A stretch of 64,000 nucleotides of DNA, taken from assembly GCF_022809715.1 (NCBI RefSeq), contig NZ_CP094460.1:558001-622000 (forward strand), read 5' to 3'. Within the stretch, counting starts at the first letter, position 1. Each line of letters begins with the position of its first letter. The DNA is from Burkholderia pyrrocinia (lineage in GTDB: Bacteria; Pseudomonadota; Gammaproteobacteria; Burkholderiales; Burkholderiaceae). The translations under genes and the position numbers were made by a program. Below the pieces are notes generated by a model. That model searched no databases. It saw only the letters and a program-made list of their open reading frames with translations, and was not told the DNA's origin. This document shows positions 34,251 to 43,986 of the stretch, piece after piece.

Positions 34251-35051
34251 TCAGCGCGCCGCCGCATAGCGCGGCGCCGGCGTATCGGTCGACAGGTGCG
34301 GTGCCATCGTCTGGCGCGCGGCCTCGTACGCATCCCATTCTTCGGCCGCGTGCAGCGACGGAATCGTCACGAGTTCGCCGCGATCGAAGCCGACCAGCGC
34401 CGCGTCGACCATGTCGGACGCCGACATCACGATTTCCTTCGGCAGGTGCTCGATCGGCAGGCCGCCCGTCTGCCAGAAATCGGTGGCCGTCGCGCCGGGC
34501 AGCACGGCCTGCACCTGGACACCCTTGCCGGCGAGCTCATGGTGCAGCGACTGGCTGAACGCGAGCACGAACGCCTTGCTGCCGCCGTACACGCCGTTCA
34601 GCGTTTCCGGCGAGATCGCGACGATCGACGAAATGTTGATTACCGCACCGCGGCCGCGGGCGACGAAGCCGGGCACGGCCGCATAGGTGAGGCGCGTGAG
34701 CGCGGTCACGTTCAGGTCGATCATCCGCGTCATCGCGTCTACGTCGCTGTCGAGCAGCGGGGCGTGCGTGCCGACACCCGCGTTGTTCACGAGCAGCGTG
34801 ATGCTCGCGTCCTGCTTCAGCTTCGTTTCGACGGCGGCGAGCGCCGCGCGGTCGTTGAGGTCCGCGTCGACGATCTCGACGCTGCGCCGCGTGTCGTTCG
34901 TGATGCGCTCGGCGAGGGCGGCCAGCCGGTCGCGGTTGCGCGCAACCAGGATCAGGTCGTAGCCGCGGCGCGCGAGCCGGTCCGCGTAGATCGCGCCGAT
35001 GCCCGACGACGCGCCGGTAATGAGGGCGGTACCGCGATGTGCTTGAGTCAT
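34251..35051 (-). CDS. SDR-family short-chain dehydrogenase
   Basis: 266-aa NAD(P)-dependent oxidoreductase of the DltE/YdfG-like group. It has TGASSGIG (residues 13-20), NNAG (about 88-91), the active Ser in INISSI and the YGGSK pattern (Tyr-x-x-x-Lys). The Arg in LVARNRDRL suggests NADPH preference. A CGGAG precedes ATG 35051. It is divergent from a GlxA-type AraC regulator, with a 10-bp palindrome GAATGCATTC (35090-35099) between them. Confidence 0.9.
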   Translation of the reverse strand: MTQAHRGTALITGASSGIGAIYADRLARRGYDLILVARNRDRLAALAERITNDTRRSVEIVDADLNDRAALAAVETKLKQDASITLLVNNAGVGTHAPLLDSDVDAMTRMIDLNVTALTRLTYAAVPGFVARGRGAVINISSIVAISPETLNGVYGGSKAFVLAFSQSLHHELAGKGVQVQAVLPGATATDFWQTGGLPIEHLPKEIVMSASDMVDAALVGFDRGELVTIPSLHAAEEWDAYEAARQTMAPHLSTDTPAPRYAAAR

Positions 35052-35186
35052 GATGTCGCTCCGTTTTCGATGAAGTGGCCGAATGGCGTGAATGCATTCT
35101 GGCTTCGAATCGCTGCGACACAAATGACGTAGATGGGTATGATTCAGGACATCGGGCCAAACGCACGCCCGGACTGGAGAGCACGC

Positions 35187-36146
35187 ATGCACCGAATCGG
35201 CTTTCTGATCAGCGACGGTTTCCAGATCATGGCGCTTGCCGCGCAGTCGGTGTTCGAGTACGCGAACATGGGCGCGGGCGAGCCGTTCTACGTGATGGAC
35301 AACTATTCGGTCGACGGCGGCGATGTGCGCTCGTCGCTCGGGCTGTCGGTCGCCACGCGCGCGCTGCGCGGGCGGCTCGACGTCGATACGTGGATCGTCG
35401 CGGGCGTCAACGATCCGCTCGCTTCGCCGGCGCCGGCCGGCGTGGTCGCGTTCCTGCGCCGCACGAACGCGCGCGCACGGCGGATCGCCGGCATTTGCAC
35501 GGGCGCGTTCGTGCTGGCCGAGGCCGGGCTGCTTGCGCAGCGCCGCGCGACGACGCACTGGGCGTTCGGCCGCGACATGCAGCGGCATTACCCGGAGATT
35601 CGCGTCGAGGAAGACCGGATCTACATCGTCGACGGTCCGATCTGGACGTCGGCCGGGATGACGGCCGGCCTCGACCTCGCGCTCGCGATGGTGGAAAAGG
35701 ATCTCGGCGCCGATGCCGCGCGCTCGGTCGCGCACAAGCTCGTGATGCACCAGCGCCGGGCCGGCGGCCAGTCGCAGCATTCCGAAATGCTCGATCTCGC
35801 GCCGAAATCAGACCGGATCCAGAACGCGCTGAACTACGCGCGGCAGAACCTCGGCCGCGCGCTGACCGTCGAGGATCTGGCCGATGCCGTCCACCTGAGC
35901 CCGCGGCAGTTCAGCCGCGTGTTTACGCTCGAAACGGGGCAGTCGCCCGCGAAGGCGATCGAGCGGCTGCGGCTCGAAGCCGCAAGGCTGATGATCGAAC
36001 AGAGCCGGCATCCGCTCGATGTGATCGCGAAGGAGAATGGGTTTCGCGACCGCCGGCACATGCGCGAGGCGTTCGTGCGCGGGTTCGGTGTGCCGCCGCA
36101 GGCGATGCGGCGCGACGCGCGGGCGGACGAGCGGGAAACAGGCTGA
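35187..36146 (+). CDS. AraC-family regulator with GATase1/DJ-1-like domain (GlxA/FtrA type)
   Basis: 319-aa regulator. The N-terminal half is an amidotransferase-like domain (residues 1-170) with the elbow GICTGAFVLAEAG, whose Cys is retained. Two C-terminal helix-turn-helix motifs follow (LTVEDLADAVHLSPRQFSRVF and PLDVIAKENGFRDRRHMREAF). Start at ATG 35187, preceded by GGAG; an upstream in-frame ATG would add 18 residues. It probably controls the divergent SDR gene. Sensing of a small nitrogen compound or aldehyde is possible for the family but not shown. Confidence 0.88.
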   Translation: MHRIGFLISDGFQIMALAAQSVFEYANMGAGEPFYVMDNYSVDGGDVRSSLGLSVATRALRGRLDVDTWIVAGVNDPLASPAPAGVVAFLRRTNARARRIAGICTGAFVLAEAGLLAQRRATTHWAFGRDMQRHYPEIRVEEDRIYIVDGPIWTSAGMTAGLDLALAMVEKDLGADAARSVAHKLVMHQRRAGGQSQHSEMLDLAPKSDRIQNALNYARQNLGRALTVEDLADAVHLSPRQFSRVFTLETGQSPAKAIERLRLEAARLMIEQSRHPLDVIAKENGFRDRRHMREAFVRGFGVPPQAMRRDARADERETG

Positions 36147-36223
36147 CGCGTGGGCGCGAGCCGTTCGTCGCGGGCCGGAAAAATAGCGCAGAATCCCGTC
36201 GATATTCTTCGCGAGGAGACACG

Positions 36224-37372
36224 ATGTACGCCGCCCCGTTCAGCATTGCGATTCCCGATCACGCGCTTGATGACCTGCGCCGGCGCCTGCGCGACATGCG
36301 CGCACCGATGCTGACACCCGCCGGGCTGTGGCAGCAGGGTGTCGACGGCGCGTGGCTGCGCGAACTGACCGCGTACTGGGCCGAACGCTTCGACTGGCGT
36401 GCGGTGGAGCGTGCGCTGAACCGGCTGCCGCAGTTCGTCGCAGACGCAGGCGGGCAGCGCGTGCATTTCATCCATCGACGCGGCGTCGGGCCGAGGCCTT
36501 ATCCGCTCGTCGTCACGCACGGCTGGCCGGGCTCCGTATTCGAATTCGACGCGCTGATCGACCGCCTCTGCGACCCGGCGGCGTTCGGCGGCGATCCGGA
36601 CGATGCGTTCGACGTCGTCGTACCGTCACTGCCGGGCTTCCTGTTCTCGCCGGCGCCCGCGGCACCCGGCATGTCGGCATTTCAGGTCGCCGACCGCTGG
36701 GCGGCGTTGATGTCCGGTCTCGGATATCGCCGCTTCGGCGCGCAAGGCGGTGATCTCGGCGCAGGCGTGTCGATTGCGCTCGGCGCGCAACATGCCGACG
36801 TGGTGGACGGCATCCATCTGAACTACCTGCCCGGCAGCTACGAGCCTCCGACCGACGCGGCTTCGCCGCTGACCGAGGACGAACAGGCCTTCGTGACGCA
36901 GCGCGGCGAATGGGCCGCGCTGGAAGGCGGATACGCGCATATGCATATGACGAAGCCGCAGACGCTGGCCGTCGCGCTCAACGATTCGCCGGCCGGGCTG
37001 GCCGCGTGGATCGCCGAGAAATTCCGCTCGTGGAGCGATTGCGACGGCGACGTCGCACGGCGGTTTTCGAACGACACGCTGCTGACCGGAATCTCGCTCT
37101 ACTGGTTCACCGGCTGCATCGGCTCGTCAATGCAGATGTATTGGGAAAACCGGTTGCAGCCAATGCGCTTCGCGGCCGGGCAACGCGTGGCGGTGCCCGT
37201 CGCGTTTGCGCGTTTTCCGAAGGAAATCAGCCACCCGCCGCGCAGCTGGCTCGAACGGGTGTTCGACGTCGTGCAGTGGACCGACATGCCGAGCGGCGGC
37301 CATTTTGCTGCGATGGAAGAGCCGGATCTGCTGGCCAACGATATTCGGCGATTTTTCCGGCGTTTTCGGTAA
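36224..37372 (+). CDS. epoxide hydrolase (alpha/beta hydrolase)
   Basis: 382-aa protein of the microsomal-type epoxide hydrolase family. The N-terminal region (residues 1-85, FSIAIPDHALDDLRRRLRD) is the characteristic EHN domain. The alpha/beta core has the oxyanion motif THGWPGS (about residues 103-109) and the nucleophile elbow GAQGGDLGAG, with Asp as nucleophile. The lid supplies Tyr residues (ISLYWFTG) and the catalytic His is in PSGGHFAAMEEP. It opens an epoxide ring with water to a diol. GAGGAGA lies just before the ATG. It is 77 bp downstream of the AraC gene on the same strand. Confidence 0.9.
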   Translation: MYAAPFSIAIPDHALDDLRRRLRDMRAPMLTPAGLWQQGVDGAWLRELTAYWAERFDWRAVERALNRLPQFVADAGGQRVHFIHRRGVGPRPYPLVVTHGWPGSVFEFDALIDRLCDPAAFGGDPDDAFDVVVPSLPGFLFSPAPAAPGMSAFQVADRWAALMSGLGYRRFGAQGGDLGAGVSIALGAQHADVVDGIHLNYLPGSYEPPTDAASPLTEDEQAFVTQRGEWAALEGGYAHMHMTKPQTLAVALNDSPAGLAAWIAEKFRSWSDCDGDVARRFSNDTLLTGISLYWFTGCIGSSMQMYWENRLQPMRFAAGQRVAVPVAFARFPKEISHPPRSWLERVFDVVQWTDMPSGGHFAAMEEPDLLANDIRRFFRRFR

Positions 37373-37473
37373 TGCGCGGGTAGGCCGGGGAAGCTGGCGA
37401 AGTGCGCAGGCGGCCATCCGCGCATAGCGAGAGCCGGCACCATGCGGATCGTGACGCGACGATGCCGCCTGTC

Positions 37474-37965
37474 TTACCGTGTGACGAACGCCACCGCGTC
37501 GTCCGGCGCCGTCCGCGCGTGCTTGCGCTGGCGCAGCAGCGCGACGCGGCAATTCTCGCGCGCGGTCTCGCGGCCGTCGTCGTCGAGCAGCACGAGATCG
37601 CCGCGCATCACGTTGAGCGTGATCACATCCTCGCCCGGCGCGCCGAGCGTTTGCGGCGTATGCACCGAGCCGGCCGGTTCGAGCACCGTCGAGCCGGCTT
37701 GCGCGATCCAGTCGTACTCGAGGTAGCGCCACGCACCCTGCAGCGTATGGACGAACACCTCGCCGTCGTGGCGATGGCGCGGCAGCGTGCCGCCGGCCGG
37801 CATCTTCAGCAGCGCGGTCAGCGTGTCCTCGGCCGCATTGATGTGCAGATACTTGATCGCCAGCCCCGGCAGGTCGGCGCTCATCGGCAGCCACGGCAGC
37901 GCGTCGCCGGGCAGGCACGAGATCGGCGGCAGGTCGGTGGAGAGCGGGGCGGGCGGCTGCGTCAT
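37474..37965 (-). CDS. cupin, 2,4'-dihydroxyacetophenone dioxygenase-like
   Basis: 163-aa single-domain cupin. The first metal motif is PRHRHDGEVFVHTLQG, with His residues and the conserved Glu; the second is EPAGSVHTPQTL. The sequence resembles 2,4'-dihydroxyacetophenone dioxygenase and the ChrR cupin class. It would bind one iron or zinc ion in the cytoplasm. Enzyme activity is uncertain since many relatives are only binding or sensor proteins. It stands alone and faces the epoxide hydrolase gene tail to tail. Confidence 0.8.
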   Translation of the reverse strand: MTQPPAPLSTDLPPISCLPGDALPWLPMSADLPGLAIKYLHINAAEDTLTALLKMPAGGTLPRHRHDGEVFVHTLQGAWRYLEYDWIAQAGSTVLEPAGSVHTPQTLGAPGEDVITLNVMRGDLVLLDDDGRETARENCRVALLRQRKHARTAPDDAVAFVTR

Positions 37966-38119
37966 GGCGGGAGGCGGAGCGGAAATGGGGAGCCCGCATT
38001 ATCGCAGAGCCGGATCGCGCGGCTGAACGGTGGCGGTTCACGTGCGGCGCACGGCGCTGAACGCGATGCCCGCGACGCCGTTCCCGCGCGGCCCGGCGCG
38101 GGGCGGACCGTCGCGCCGG

Positions 38120-39073
38120 CTACGCCGCCGGCCGCGCCTTCACGTCGTGCGCGGCTTCCAGACACGACTGGAACAGCAGCGCGGCCCGCGACGGCCGCGG
38201 CGAGCGCCGCAGCAGGCTCACGAACCGGCACCGGTAGTTGAACCGGTGCGGCGCGATCGGCTGCATCAGCCCCTTGTTTTCGAAGCTTTCCGCGTAATGG
38301 TCCGGCAGGAAACCGAGATAACGGCCGGACAGGATCAGCGTCGCGATCGATTCCTGGTCCGACGCGGTCGCGCTGCGCGTGAGCTTCGCGCGATGGCTCA
38401 GTTCCATGTTCGGCGAATGGAAGCCGAGCCCGGCGAACGCATGGTTGCGGATCGTCGTCCACGTGAGCTTGCCGTGCGGCGCATCGTAGAGCGGATGCTG
38501 GCGGCCGCAGTACAGCAGCATCCGTTCGTCGAACAACTCCGAATACACGAGGCTGCCCGAGTTGCGGTGCGCGGGAATGATCCCGACCTGGTAGCTGTCG
38601 TCGATGATCCCGCGCTCGACCTCGTTGATCGATGCCACATGCAGGTTCAGCGCGACGTCGGGCGCCTCGTCCGCGAACTGGCGGATCGCGTCGCCGAGCC
38701 GCGCGTTCGGGTTGGTGGCCGTCTTGTCGAACACCGCGACGTGCAGTTCTCCGCCCATCCTGTCGTGAATACCGTCTATCCTGCTGCGAAAGGCCTCCAT
38801 CGACGCGAGCAGCCGCAGCGTCTCCTCGTACACGGTCTGGCCCTCGGGCGTCAGCGTGAAGCCCGCACGGCCGCGCCGGCACAGCACGAGGCCGACGCGC
38901 GTTTCGAGATCCTTCACGTGCCGGCTGATCGTCGAGATGCCGATATTCAGTTCCAGTTCGGCCGCCGCCATCCCGCCGCACTGCACGACGCCCTTGAAGA
39001 CCCGCAGCAGGCGGAGATCCATGTCGCTGAGCTGCCCGAGCAGCGCGCGGCTCTTCGGTTTCTTTGCTTGCAT
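38120..39073 (-). CDS. LysR-family regulator of beta-alanine/omega-amino acid catabolism
   Basis: 317-aa LysR regulator: N-terminal winged helix (MDLRLLRVFKGVVQCGGMAAAELELNIG...; recognition helix near ISTISRHVKDLE, residues about 18-65) and a periplasmic-binding-like effector domain. A basic N-terminal extension (MQAKKPKSRALLGQ) precedes the HTH. It is divergent from the aminotransferase and methylmalonate-semialdehyde dehydrogenase genes with 105 bp between, so it is their probable activator. Confidence 0.9.
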   Translation of the reverse strand: MQAKKPKSRALLGQLSDMDLRLLRVFKGVVQCGGMAAAELELNIGISTISRHVKDLETRVGLVLCRRGRAGFTLTPEGQTVYEETLRLLASMEAFRSRIDGIHDRMGGELHVAVFDKTATNPNARLGDAIRQFADEAPDVALNLHVASINEVERGIIDDSYQVGIIPAHRNSGSLVYSELFDERMLLYCGRQHPLYDAPHGKLTWTTIRNHAFAGLGFHSPNMELSHRAKLTRSATASDQESIATLILSGRYLGFLPDHYAESFENKGLMQPIAPHRFNYRCRFVSLLRRSPRPSRAALLFQSCLEAAHDVKARPAA

Positions 39074-39178
39074 AGTTGCGCAAGTGAACATTGATATTGC
39101 GATATTGAAGAGACTAATTGGCCTCCCGACAATGCGCAACATCATCACAAGAAGGAGGGGCGCGCCGCGCCGACCGAC
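39074..39178. promoter_or_regulatory. divergent LysR / aminotransferase promoter region
   Basis: The 105-bp gap is unusually AT-rich. It holds the palindrome TTGCGCAA (39076-39083) and two direct copies of GATATTG (39093-39099, 39101-39107), in the range where LysR proteins usually contact DNA. An AAGAAGGAGG ribosome-binding site lies near 39151-39160 but its spacing to the ATG at 39179 is long. Confidence 0.5.
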
Positions 39179-40537
39179 ATGACCGACATCACCACCGCCG
39201 CGCAGCAGGACGACCCGACTATCCGCACCGACGCCGCCTGGCTCGACGCGCACTGGATGCCGTTCACCGCCAACCGCCAGTTCAAGGCCGATCCGCGCAT
39301 GATCGTGTCGGGCCAGGGCGCGTATTACACGGACGCCGAAGGCCGCAAGATCTTCGACGGCCTGTCGGGCCTCTGGTGCACGGGCCTCGGTCACGGCCGC
39401 ACGGAAATCGTCGAAGCCGTGAGCCGCCAGGTCGCGCAGCTCGACTACGCGCCGGCGTTCCAGTTCGGCCATCCGAAGTCGTTCGAGCTCGCCAACAAGA
39501 TCAAGGACCTGACGCCGGCCGGCCTCGACTACGTGTTCTTCACGGGTTCGGGCTCGGAAGCGGCCGACACGTCGCTGAAGCTGGCCCGCGCATACTGGCG
39601 CGCGAAGGGCAAGGGCACGAAGACGCGCCTGATCGGCCGCGAGAAGGGCTACCACGGCGTGAACTTCGGCGGTATCTCGGTCGGCGGGATCGGGCCGAAC
39701 CGCAAGCTGTTCGGCCAGGGCCTCGACGCCGATTTCCTGCCGCACACGCAACTCGCCGAGAACAAGTTCTCGCGCGGGATGCCCGAACACGGCGCGGAGC
39801 TGGCCGACCGCCTGCTCGATCTGATCGCACTGCACGACGCATCGAACATCGCGGCCGTGATCGTCGAGCCGTTCTCCGGTTCGGCGGGCGTGGTCGTGCC
39901 GCCGAAGGGCTATCTGAAGCGGCTGCGCGACATCTGTACCGCGCACGACATTCTGCTGATCTTCGACGAGGTCATCACGGGCTTCGGCCGTGCCGGCGCG
40001 ATGACGGGCGCCGACGCGTTCGGCGTGACGCCGGACATCCTGAACTTCGCGAAGCAGGTGACGAACGGCGTGCAGCCGCTCGGCGGCGTGATCGCGACGA
40101 AGGAAATCTACGACACGTTCATGGCGGCAGGCGGCCCCGAGTACATGCTCGAATTCCCGCACGGCTACACGTATTCGGCGCATCCGGTCGCATGCGCGGC
40201 CGGCGTCGCGGCGCTGGATCTGCTCGTGAAGGAAGACGCGGTAGCCCGCGTGCGCGATCTCGCGCCGCATTTCGAGGCGGCCGTGCACGGGCTGAAGGGC
40301 CAGCGCCACATCGCGGACATCCGCAACTACGGCCTCGCGGCCGGCCTGACGATCGCGGCGCTGCCGGGCGAACCGGCGCGGCGCCCGTACGAGATCGCGA
40401 TGCGCTGCTGGGCGAAGGGCTTCTACGTGCGCTACGGCGGCGACACGATCCAGCTCGCGCCGCCGTTCATCTCGGAAAAGCGCGAGATCGACAACCTGGT
40501 CAATGCGCTGTCCGACGCGCTGAACGAAGTGGACTGA
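39179..40537 (+). CDS. omega-amino acid (beta-alanine):pyruvate aminotransferase
   Basis: Class III PLP aminotransferase (452 aa) that moves the omega-amino group of beta-alanine, putrescine-derived or similar amines to pyruvate, giving malonate semialdehyde and alanine. PLP contacts are visible: GSGSEAAD (residues 123-130, phosphate), Asp263 in IFDEVITGFGR, and Lys292 in NFAKQVTNG (Schiff base). The WMPFTANRQFK segment is characteristic of beta-alanine:pyruvate transaminases. It is the first gene of a two-gene operon; the product aldehyde is the expected substrate of the dehydrogenase that starts 49 bp downstream. Confidence 0.94.
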   Translation: MTDITTAAQQDDPTIRTDAAWLDAHWMPFTANRQFKADPRMIVSGQGAYYTDAEGRKIFDGLSGLWCTGLGHGRTEIVEAVSRQVAQLDYAPAFQFGHPKSFELANKIKDLTPAGLDYVFFTGSGSEAADTSLKLARAYWRAKGKGTKTRLIGREKGYHGVNFGGISVGGIGPNRKLFGQGLDADFLPHTQLAENKFSRGMPEHGAELADRLLDLIALHDASNIAAVIVEPFSGSAGVVVPPKGYLKRLRDICTAHDILLIFDEVITGFGRAGAMTGADAFGVTPDILNFAKQVTNGVQPLGGVIATKEIYDTFMAAGGPEYMLEFPHGYTYSAHPVACAAGVAALDLLVKEDAVARVRDLAPHFEAAVHGLKGQRHIADIRNYGLAAGLTIAALPGEPARRPYEIAMRCWAKGFYVRYGGDTIQLAPPFISEKREIDNLVNALSDALNEVD

Positions 40538-40586
40538 GCCGCGGCCCACCCCAAGCGACAACCGAATTCACGAAAGAGCCTGAACG

Positions 40587-42104
40587 ATGAAACACGACAG
40601 CAATGTGACTTCCACCGTCGGCCACCTGATCGACGGCAAGCGCGTCGACGGCGGCAGCCGCGTCCAGCCGGTGTTCGACCCGGCCACCGGCGAATCGCAC
40701 AAGAGCGTCGGGCTCGCCGACAAGCTGACCGTCGAAGCCGCGATCGCGTCCGCGCAGGCCGCGTTCCCGGCGTGGCGCAACACGCCGCCGCTGAAGCGCG
40801 CCCGCGTGATGAGCCGCTTCAAGACGCTGCTCGAGGAGCACGCCGACGAGCTGTGCGCGCTGATCACGGCCGAGCACGGCAAGGTGCTCGCCGATGCGAT
40901 GGGCGAACTGCAGCGCGGGATCGAGAACGTCGAATACGCGAGCTACGTGCCCGAGCTGCTGAAGGGCGAGCACAGCAAGAACGTCGGCTCCGCGATCGAT
41001 TCGTGGAGCGAGTTCCAGGCGCTCGGCGTGGCGGCCGGCATCACGCCGTTCAACTTCCCGGTGATGGTGCCGCTGTGGATGTGGCCGATGGCCGTCGCAT
41101 GCGGCAACACGTTCGTGCTGAAGCCGTCCGAGCGCACGCCGTCGTCGACGCTGCGCATGGCCGAGCTCGCGCTCGAGGCCGGCCTGCCGCCGGGCGTGCT
41201 GAACGTCGTGAACGGCGACAAGGAAGCGGTCGACACGATCCTGACCGATCCGCGTGTGAAGGCGGTGAGCTTCGTCGGCTCGACGCCGATCGCCGAATAC
41301 ATCTACTCGACCGGCTGTGCGCACGGCAAGCGCGTGCAGGCGCTCGGCGGCGCGAAGAACTTCGCGGTCGTGATGCCCGACGCGGACATCGGCAACGCGG
41401 TGAACGCACTGATGGGCGCCGCGTACGGCTCGTGCGGCGAGCGCTGCATGGCGATCCCGCTGGTCGTCGCGATCGGCGACGACACGGGTGACCAGGTCGT
41501 CGCGGGCCTGAAGGCGGAAATCGACAAGATGAAGGTCGGCCCGGGCAACGGCGCGGGCATCGACATGGGCCCGCTCGTCACGCAGCAGCATTTCGACAAG
41601 GTGACGGGCTTCGTCGAAGCGGGCGTGGCAGCCGGCGCGACGCTGGTCGTCGACGGCCGCGGCGTGAAGGTCGACGGCCACGACGGCGGCTACTACCTCG
41701 GCCCGTGCCTGTTCGACAACGTGAAGCCCGGCATGCCGATCTACCAGCACGAGATCTTCGGGCCGGTGCTCGGCGTGATCCGCCTGAAGTCGCTCGACGA
41801 GGCGATGGCGCTGATCGACGCGCACGAATACGGCAACGGCACGTGCCTGTTCACGCGCGACGGCGAGGCCGCGCGCTACTTCAGCGACAACATCCAGATC
41901 GGCATGGTCGGCATCAACGTGCCGCTGCCGGTGCCCGTCGCGTACCACTCGTTCGGCGGCTGGAAGCGTTCGCTGTTCGGCGACCTGCACGCTTATGGCC
42001 CGGACGCCGTGCGGTTCTACACGAAGCGCAAGACGATCACGCAACGCTGGCCGTCGGCCGGTGTGCGCGAAGGGACGGTGTTCAGCTTCCCGTCGAACCG
42101 CTGA
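40587..42104 (+). CDS. mmsA: CoA-acylating methylmalonate-semialdehyde dehydrogenase
   Basis: Aldehyde dehydrogenase superfamily, MMSDH class (505 aa). It oxidises malonate or methylmalonate semialdehyde with NAD and CoA to acetyl-CoA or propionyl-CoA and CO2. Visible landmarks are GITPFNFPVM (residues 151-160), the nucleotide-binding FVGSTPIAEYIY, and the catalytic Cys287 in GERCMAIPL. The usual general-base Glu of hydrolytic ALDHs is replaced, as in this CoA-dependent class, by Asn258 in GGAKNFAVV. It completes the beta-alanine route begun by the aminotransferase, and could also serve valine catabolism. The operon ends at a strong terminator. Confidence 0.95.
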   Translation: MKHDSNVTSTVGHLIDGKRVDGGSRVQPVFDPATGESHKSVGLADKLTVEAAIASAQAAFPAWRNTPPLKRARVMSRFKTLLEEHADELCALITAEHGKVLADAMGELQRGIENVEYASYVPELLKGEHSKNVGSAIDSWSEFQALGVAAGITPFNFPVMVPLWMWPMAVACGNTFVLKPSERTPSSTLRMAELALEAGLPPGVLNVVNGDKEAVDTILTDPRVKAVSFVGSTPIAEYIYSTGCAHGKRVQALGGAKNFAVVMPDADIGNAVNALMGAAYGSCGERCMAIPLVVAIGDDTGDQVVAGLKAEIDKMKVGPGNGAGIDMGPLVTQQHFDKVTGFVEAGVAAGATLVVDGRGVKVDGHDGGYYLGPCLFDNVKPGMPIYQHEIFGPVLGVIRLKSLDEAMALIDAHEYGNGTCLFTRDGEAARYFSDNIQIGMVGINVPLPVPVAYHSFGGWKRSLFGDLHAYGPDAVRFYTKRKTITQRWPSAGVREGTVFSFPSNR

Positions 42105-42176
42105 CGCGCATTTCGGCTGCATGCGTCGCCGGCCTGTCGGCTGGCGATGCGATGTGGCCGCGTGAAAGATACGAAG

Positions 42177-42215
42177 GCCCGCCCCCGATTGACCACGATC
42201 CGGGCGGGCTTTTTT
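42177..42215 (+). terminator. rho-independent terminator of the mmsA operon
   Basis: Perfect 8-bp stem GCCCGCCC/GGGCGGGC (42177-42184, 42202-42209) with a 17-base loop, followed by TTTTTT at 42210-42215. It lies 72 bp after the mmsA stop. The next gene converges. Confidence 0.92.
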
Positions 42216-42254
42216 ACGTCCGCGCCGATTGCGCGGACAACGGCGCAACAACGC

Positions 42255-42629
42255 TTACGGCGCGACCACGTGCCACATGTCCTTGAAGTTGTCGCCGTTG
42301 CGGTCGCCCTGTTTCATGTCCTTCGAGAAGAAGTACAGCGGCTTGCCCTTGTACGCCCATTGCGGGCTGCCGTCGTCGCGTTTGACGATCGTGTAGGGCC
42401 CGACCGGAACGTCGGTCGCGCTGGCCTTGTACGGCGGCCAGAAGGTTTCGCACTGGCCCGTGCATGCGCTGGTGCCGGCGTTGGGCTTGTCCTTGTCGAA
42501 GGTATAGACGGTCATCCCGTTCGCGGCGACGAGCGCGCCGTTTTCGACTTTCGTGATCGAGCCTTGGGCCGAGGCCGTGGCGGACGCGATGGCGAGCAGG
42601 GCGGAGCTGACGAGCAGCGCGGCTTTCAT
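42255..42629 (-). CDS. secreted COG4315-type small repeat protein
   Basis: 124-aa exported protein with a clear signal peptide (MKAALLVSSALLAIASATASA, cleavage after Ala). The mature domain contains the repeated pattern of the secreted-lipoprotein DUF/COG4315 family: TVYTFDKDKPNAGTSACTGQCETFWPP and PLYFFSKDMKQGDRNG, with a Cys pair (SAC..GQC) likely forming a disulfide. Family members are periplasmic and of unknown function. No lipobox is present. It converges on the mmsA operon. Confidence 0.85.
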   Translation of the reverse strand: MKAALLVSSALLAIASATASAQGSITKVENGALVAANGMTVYTFDKDKPNAGTSACTGQCETFWPPYKASATDVPVGPYTIVKRDDGSPQWAYKGKPLYFFSKDMKQGDRNGDNFKDMWHVVAP

Positions 42630-42929
42630 GAATGCCTCCTGTAATCCGGTGGGCGGCCGCGATCGTGCGCACGGGCGAGCGGGCGAGCGGGCGCGACGAT
42701 CGCGATGAATGGTGCCGGAGCGCGGTGCCGTTGCCGCCGGTGCGAGCGACTCAGGGCCGGATGGCAGCGAACGGGGCGCTTCATTCACGATAGGCGGTTT
42801 TTGGCGGGGCTGCGAGAAAGTCGGGGCGCGTATTGGCGGCGCGTAGGCGTCGCGCAACGGCGCTGCGCGTGCCGTCGCAATCCGGTATTCGGGATCCGTC
42901 CCCGAGCCTGCATGGCGTGTGCCGATGCG

Positions 42930-43874
42930 TCAGCGCCGTGTGTGATTGGTCAGCGCAACGCCCGCGATCACGAGCGCGCCGCCGGCCAGCATCGATGGCG
43001 ACAGCGGTTCGCCGAGCAGCGCGACCGACAGCAGCACGCCGAACACCGGCACCAGGTTGGTGAACACGGCCGCGCGGGCCGGCCCGAGTTCGCGGATGCC
43101 TTGCGAATACCAGACGAACGCGACCACGGTGCCGATCGCGCCGAGATAGATCATCGACACGACGGCCTGCCACGTCAGCGGCGTGCCGCCGCTCGCGCCC
43201 GGTCCGAACAGATGCGCGACGACCAGCAGCGCGAGGCCCCACAGCGTCGCGTACGTCGTCGCCGCGAGCGGCGACAGCCCATCGAGCGCGCGCCGGCCGA
43301 TCACCGTGTAGGCGGCCCAGCTCAGCACCGCGCACAGCATGTAACGTTCGCCAGCGCCGAACGTATTGCCGAGATCGGTCAGCACGCTCAGCAGTTCGCC
43401 GCGGCTGATCACGATCAGCGCGCCGAACAGCGCGACGGCGATGCCGGCCCAGCGCGACAGCGACAGGCGTTCCCGCACGACGACCGACAACAGCACGGCG
43501 GTCGCGACCGGATTCAGCGCGACGAACAGCGCGGTGCGGCCGGCCGGCATCCGTGCGAGCGCCGCAAAAAAGCACACGTTGTACAGGAAGATGCCGGTCG
43601 CGCCGAGCGCGAAGGTCGTCACAATCTGGCGGCCGCTCAGCGTCGGCAGACCGCCTTCGAATTTCCACGTCAGCGCGACCAGCAGCAACGCGGCGATCGC
43701 GAAGCGGCCGGTGGCCGCGGAAGTCGCGGACATCGACGCGGCCAGGATCCGGCCCGCGATGAACGTGCCGCCCCAGAACAGCGCGACGAGCGTGAGCTTC
43801 ACGTAGATGGCCGCATTCGGCCGGGTGGCGACGATGCCGGCGGGCGGGGCAGGAGCGTTCATGTGTCGTGGCAT
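42930..43874 (-). CDS. EamA/DMT-family permease
   Basis: 314-aa drug/metabolite-superfamily exporter with ten predicted helices in two EamA repeats; first repeat VKLTLVALFWGGTFIAGR, second WAAYTVIGRRAL. Such proteins export amino acids or other metabolites; the substrate cannot be assigned. Two start codons four residues apart (43874 and 43862) are equally plausible and neither has a strong ribosome-binding site. It follows the AEC transporter on the same strand after about 110 bp. Confidence 0.87.
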   Translation of the reverse strand: MPRHMNAPAPPAGIVATRPNAAIYVKLTLVALFWGGTFIAGRILAASMSATSAATGRFAIAALLLVALTWKFEGGLPTLSGRQIVTTFALGATGIFLYNVCFFAALARMPAGRTALFVALNPVATAVLLSVVVRERLSLSRWAGIAVALFGALIVISRGELLSVLTDLGNTFGAGERYMLCAVLSWAAYTVIGRRALDGLSPLAATTYATLWGLALLVVAHLFGPGASGGTPLTWQAVVSMIYLGAIGTVVAFVWYSQGIRELGPARAAVFTNLVPVFGVLLSVALLGEPLSPSMLAGGALVIAGVALTNHTRR

Positions 43875-43986
43875 CTCGAAGGGGGCGAGGCAATGCGTGC
43901 ACGACCGCGCGCGGCCGACGATGTCGAACCGTGCGACAACTGGCCTGCCGGTTGATTCAGCGGGGATGGGGCCGGGTGCCGCGCTG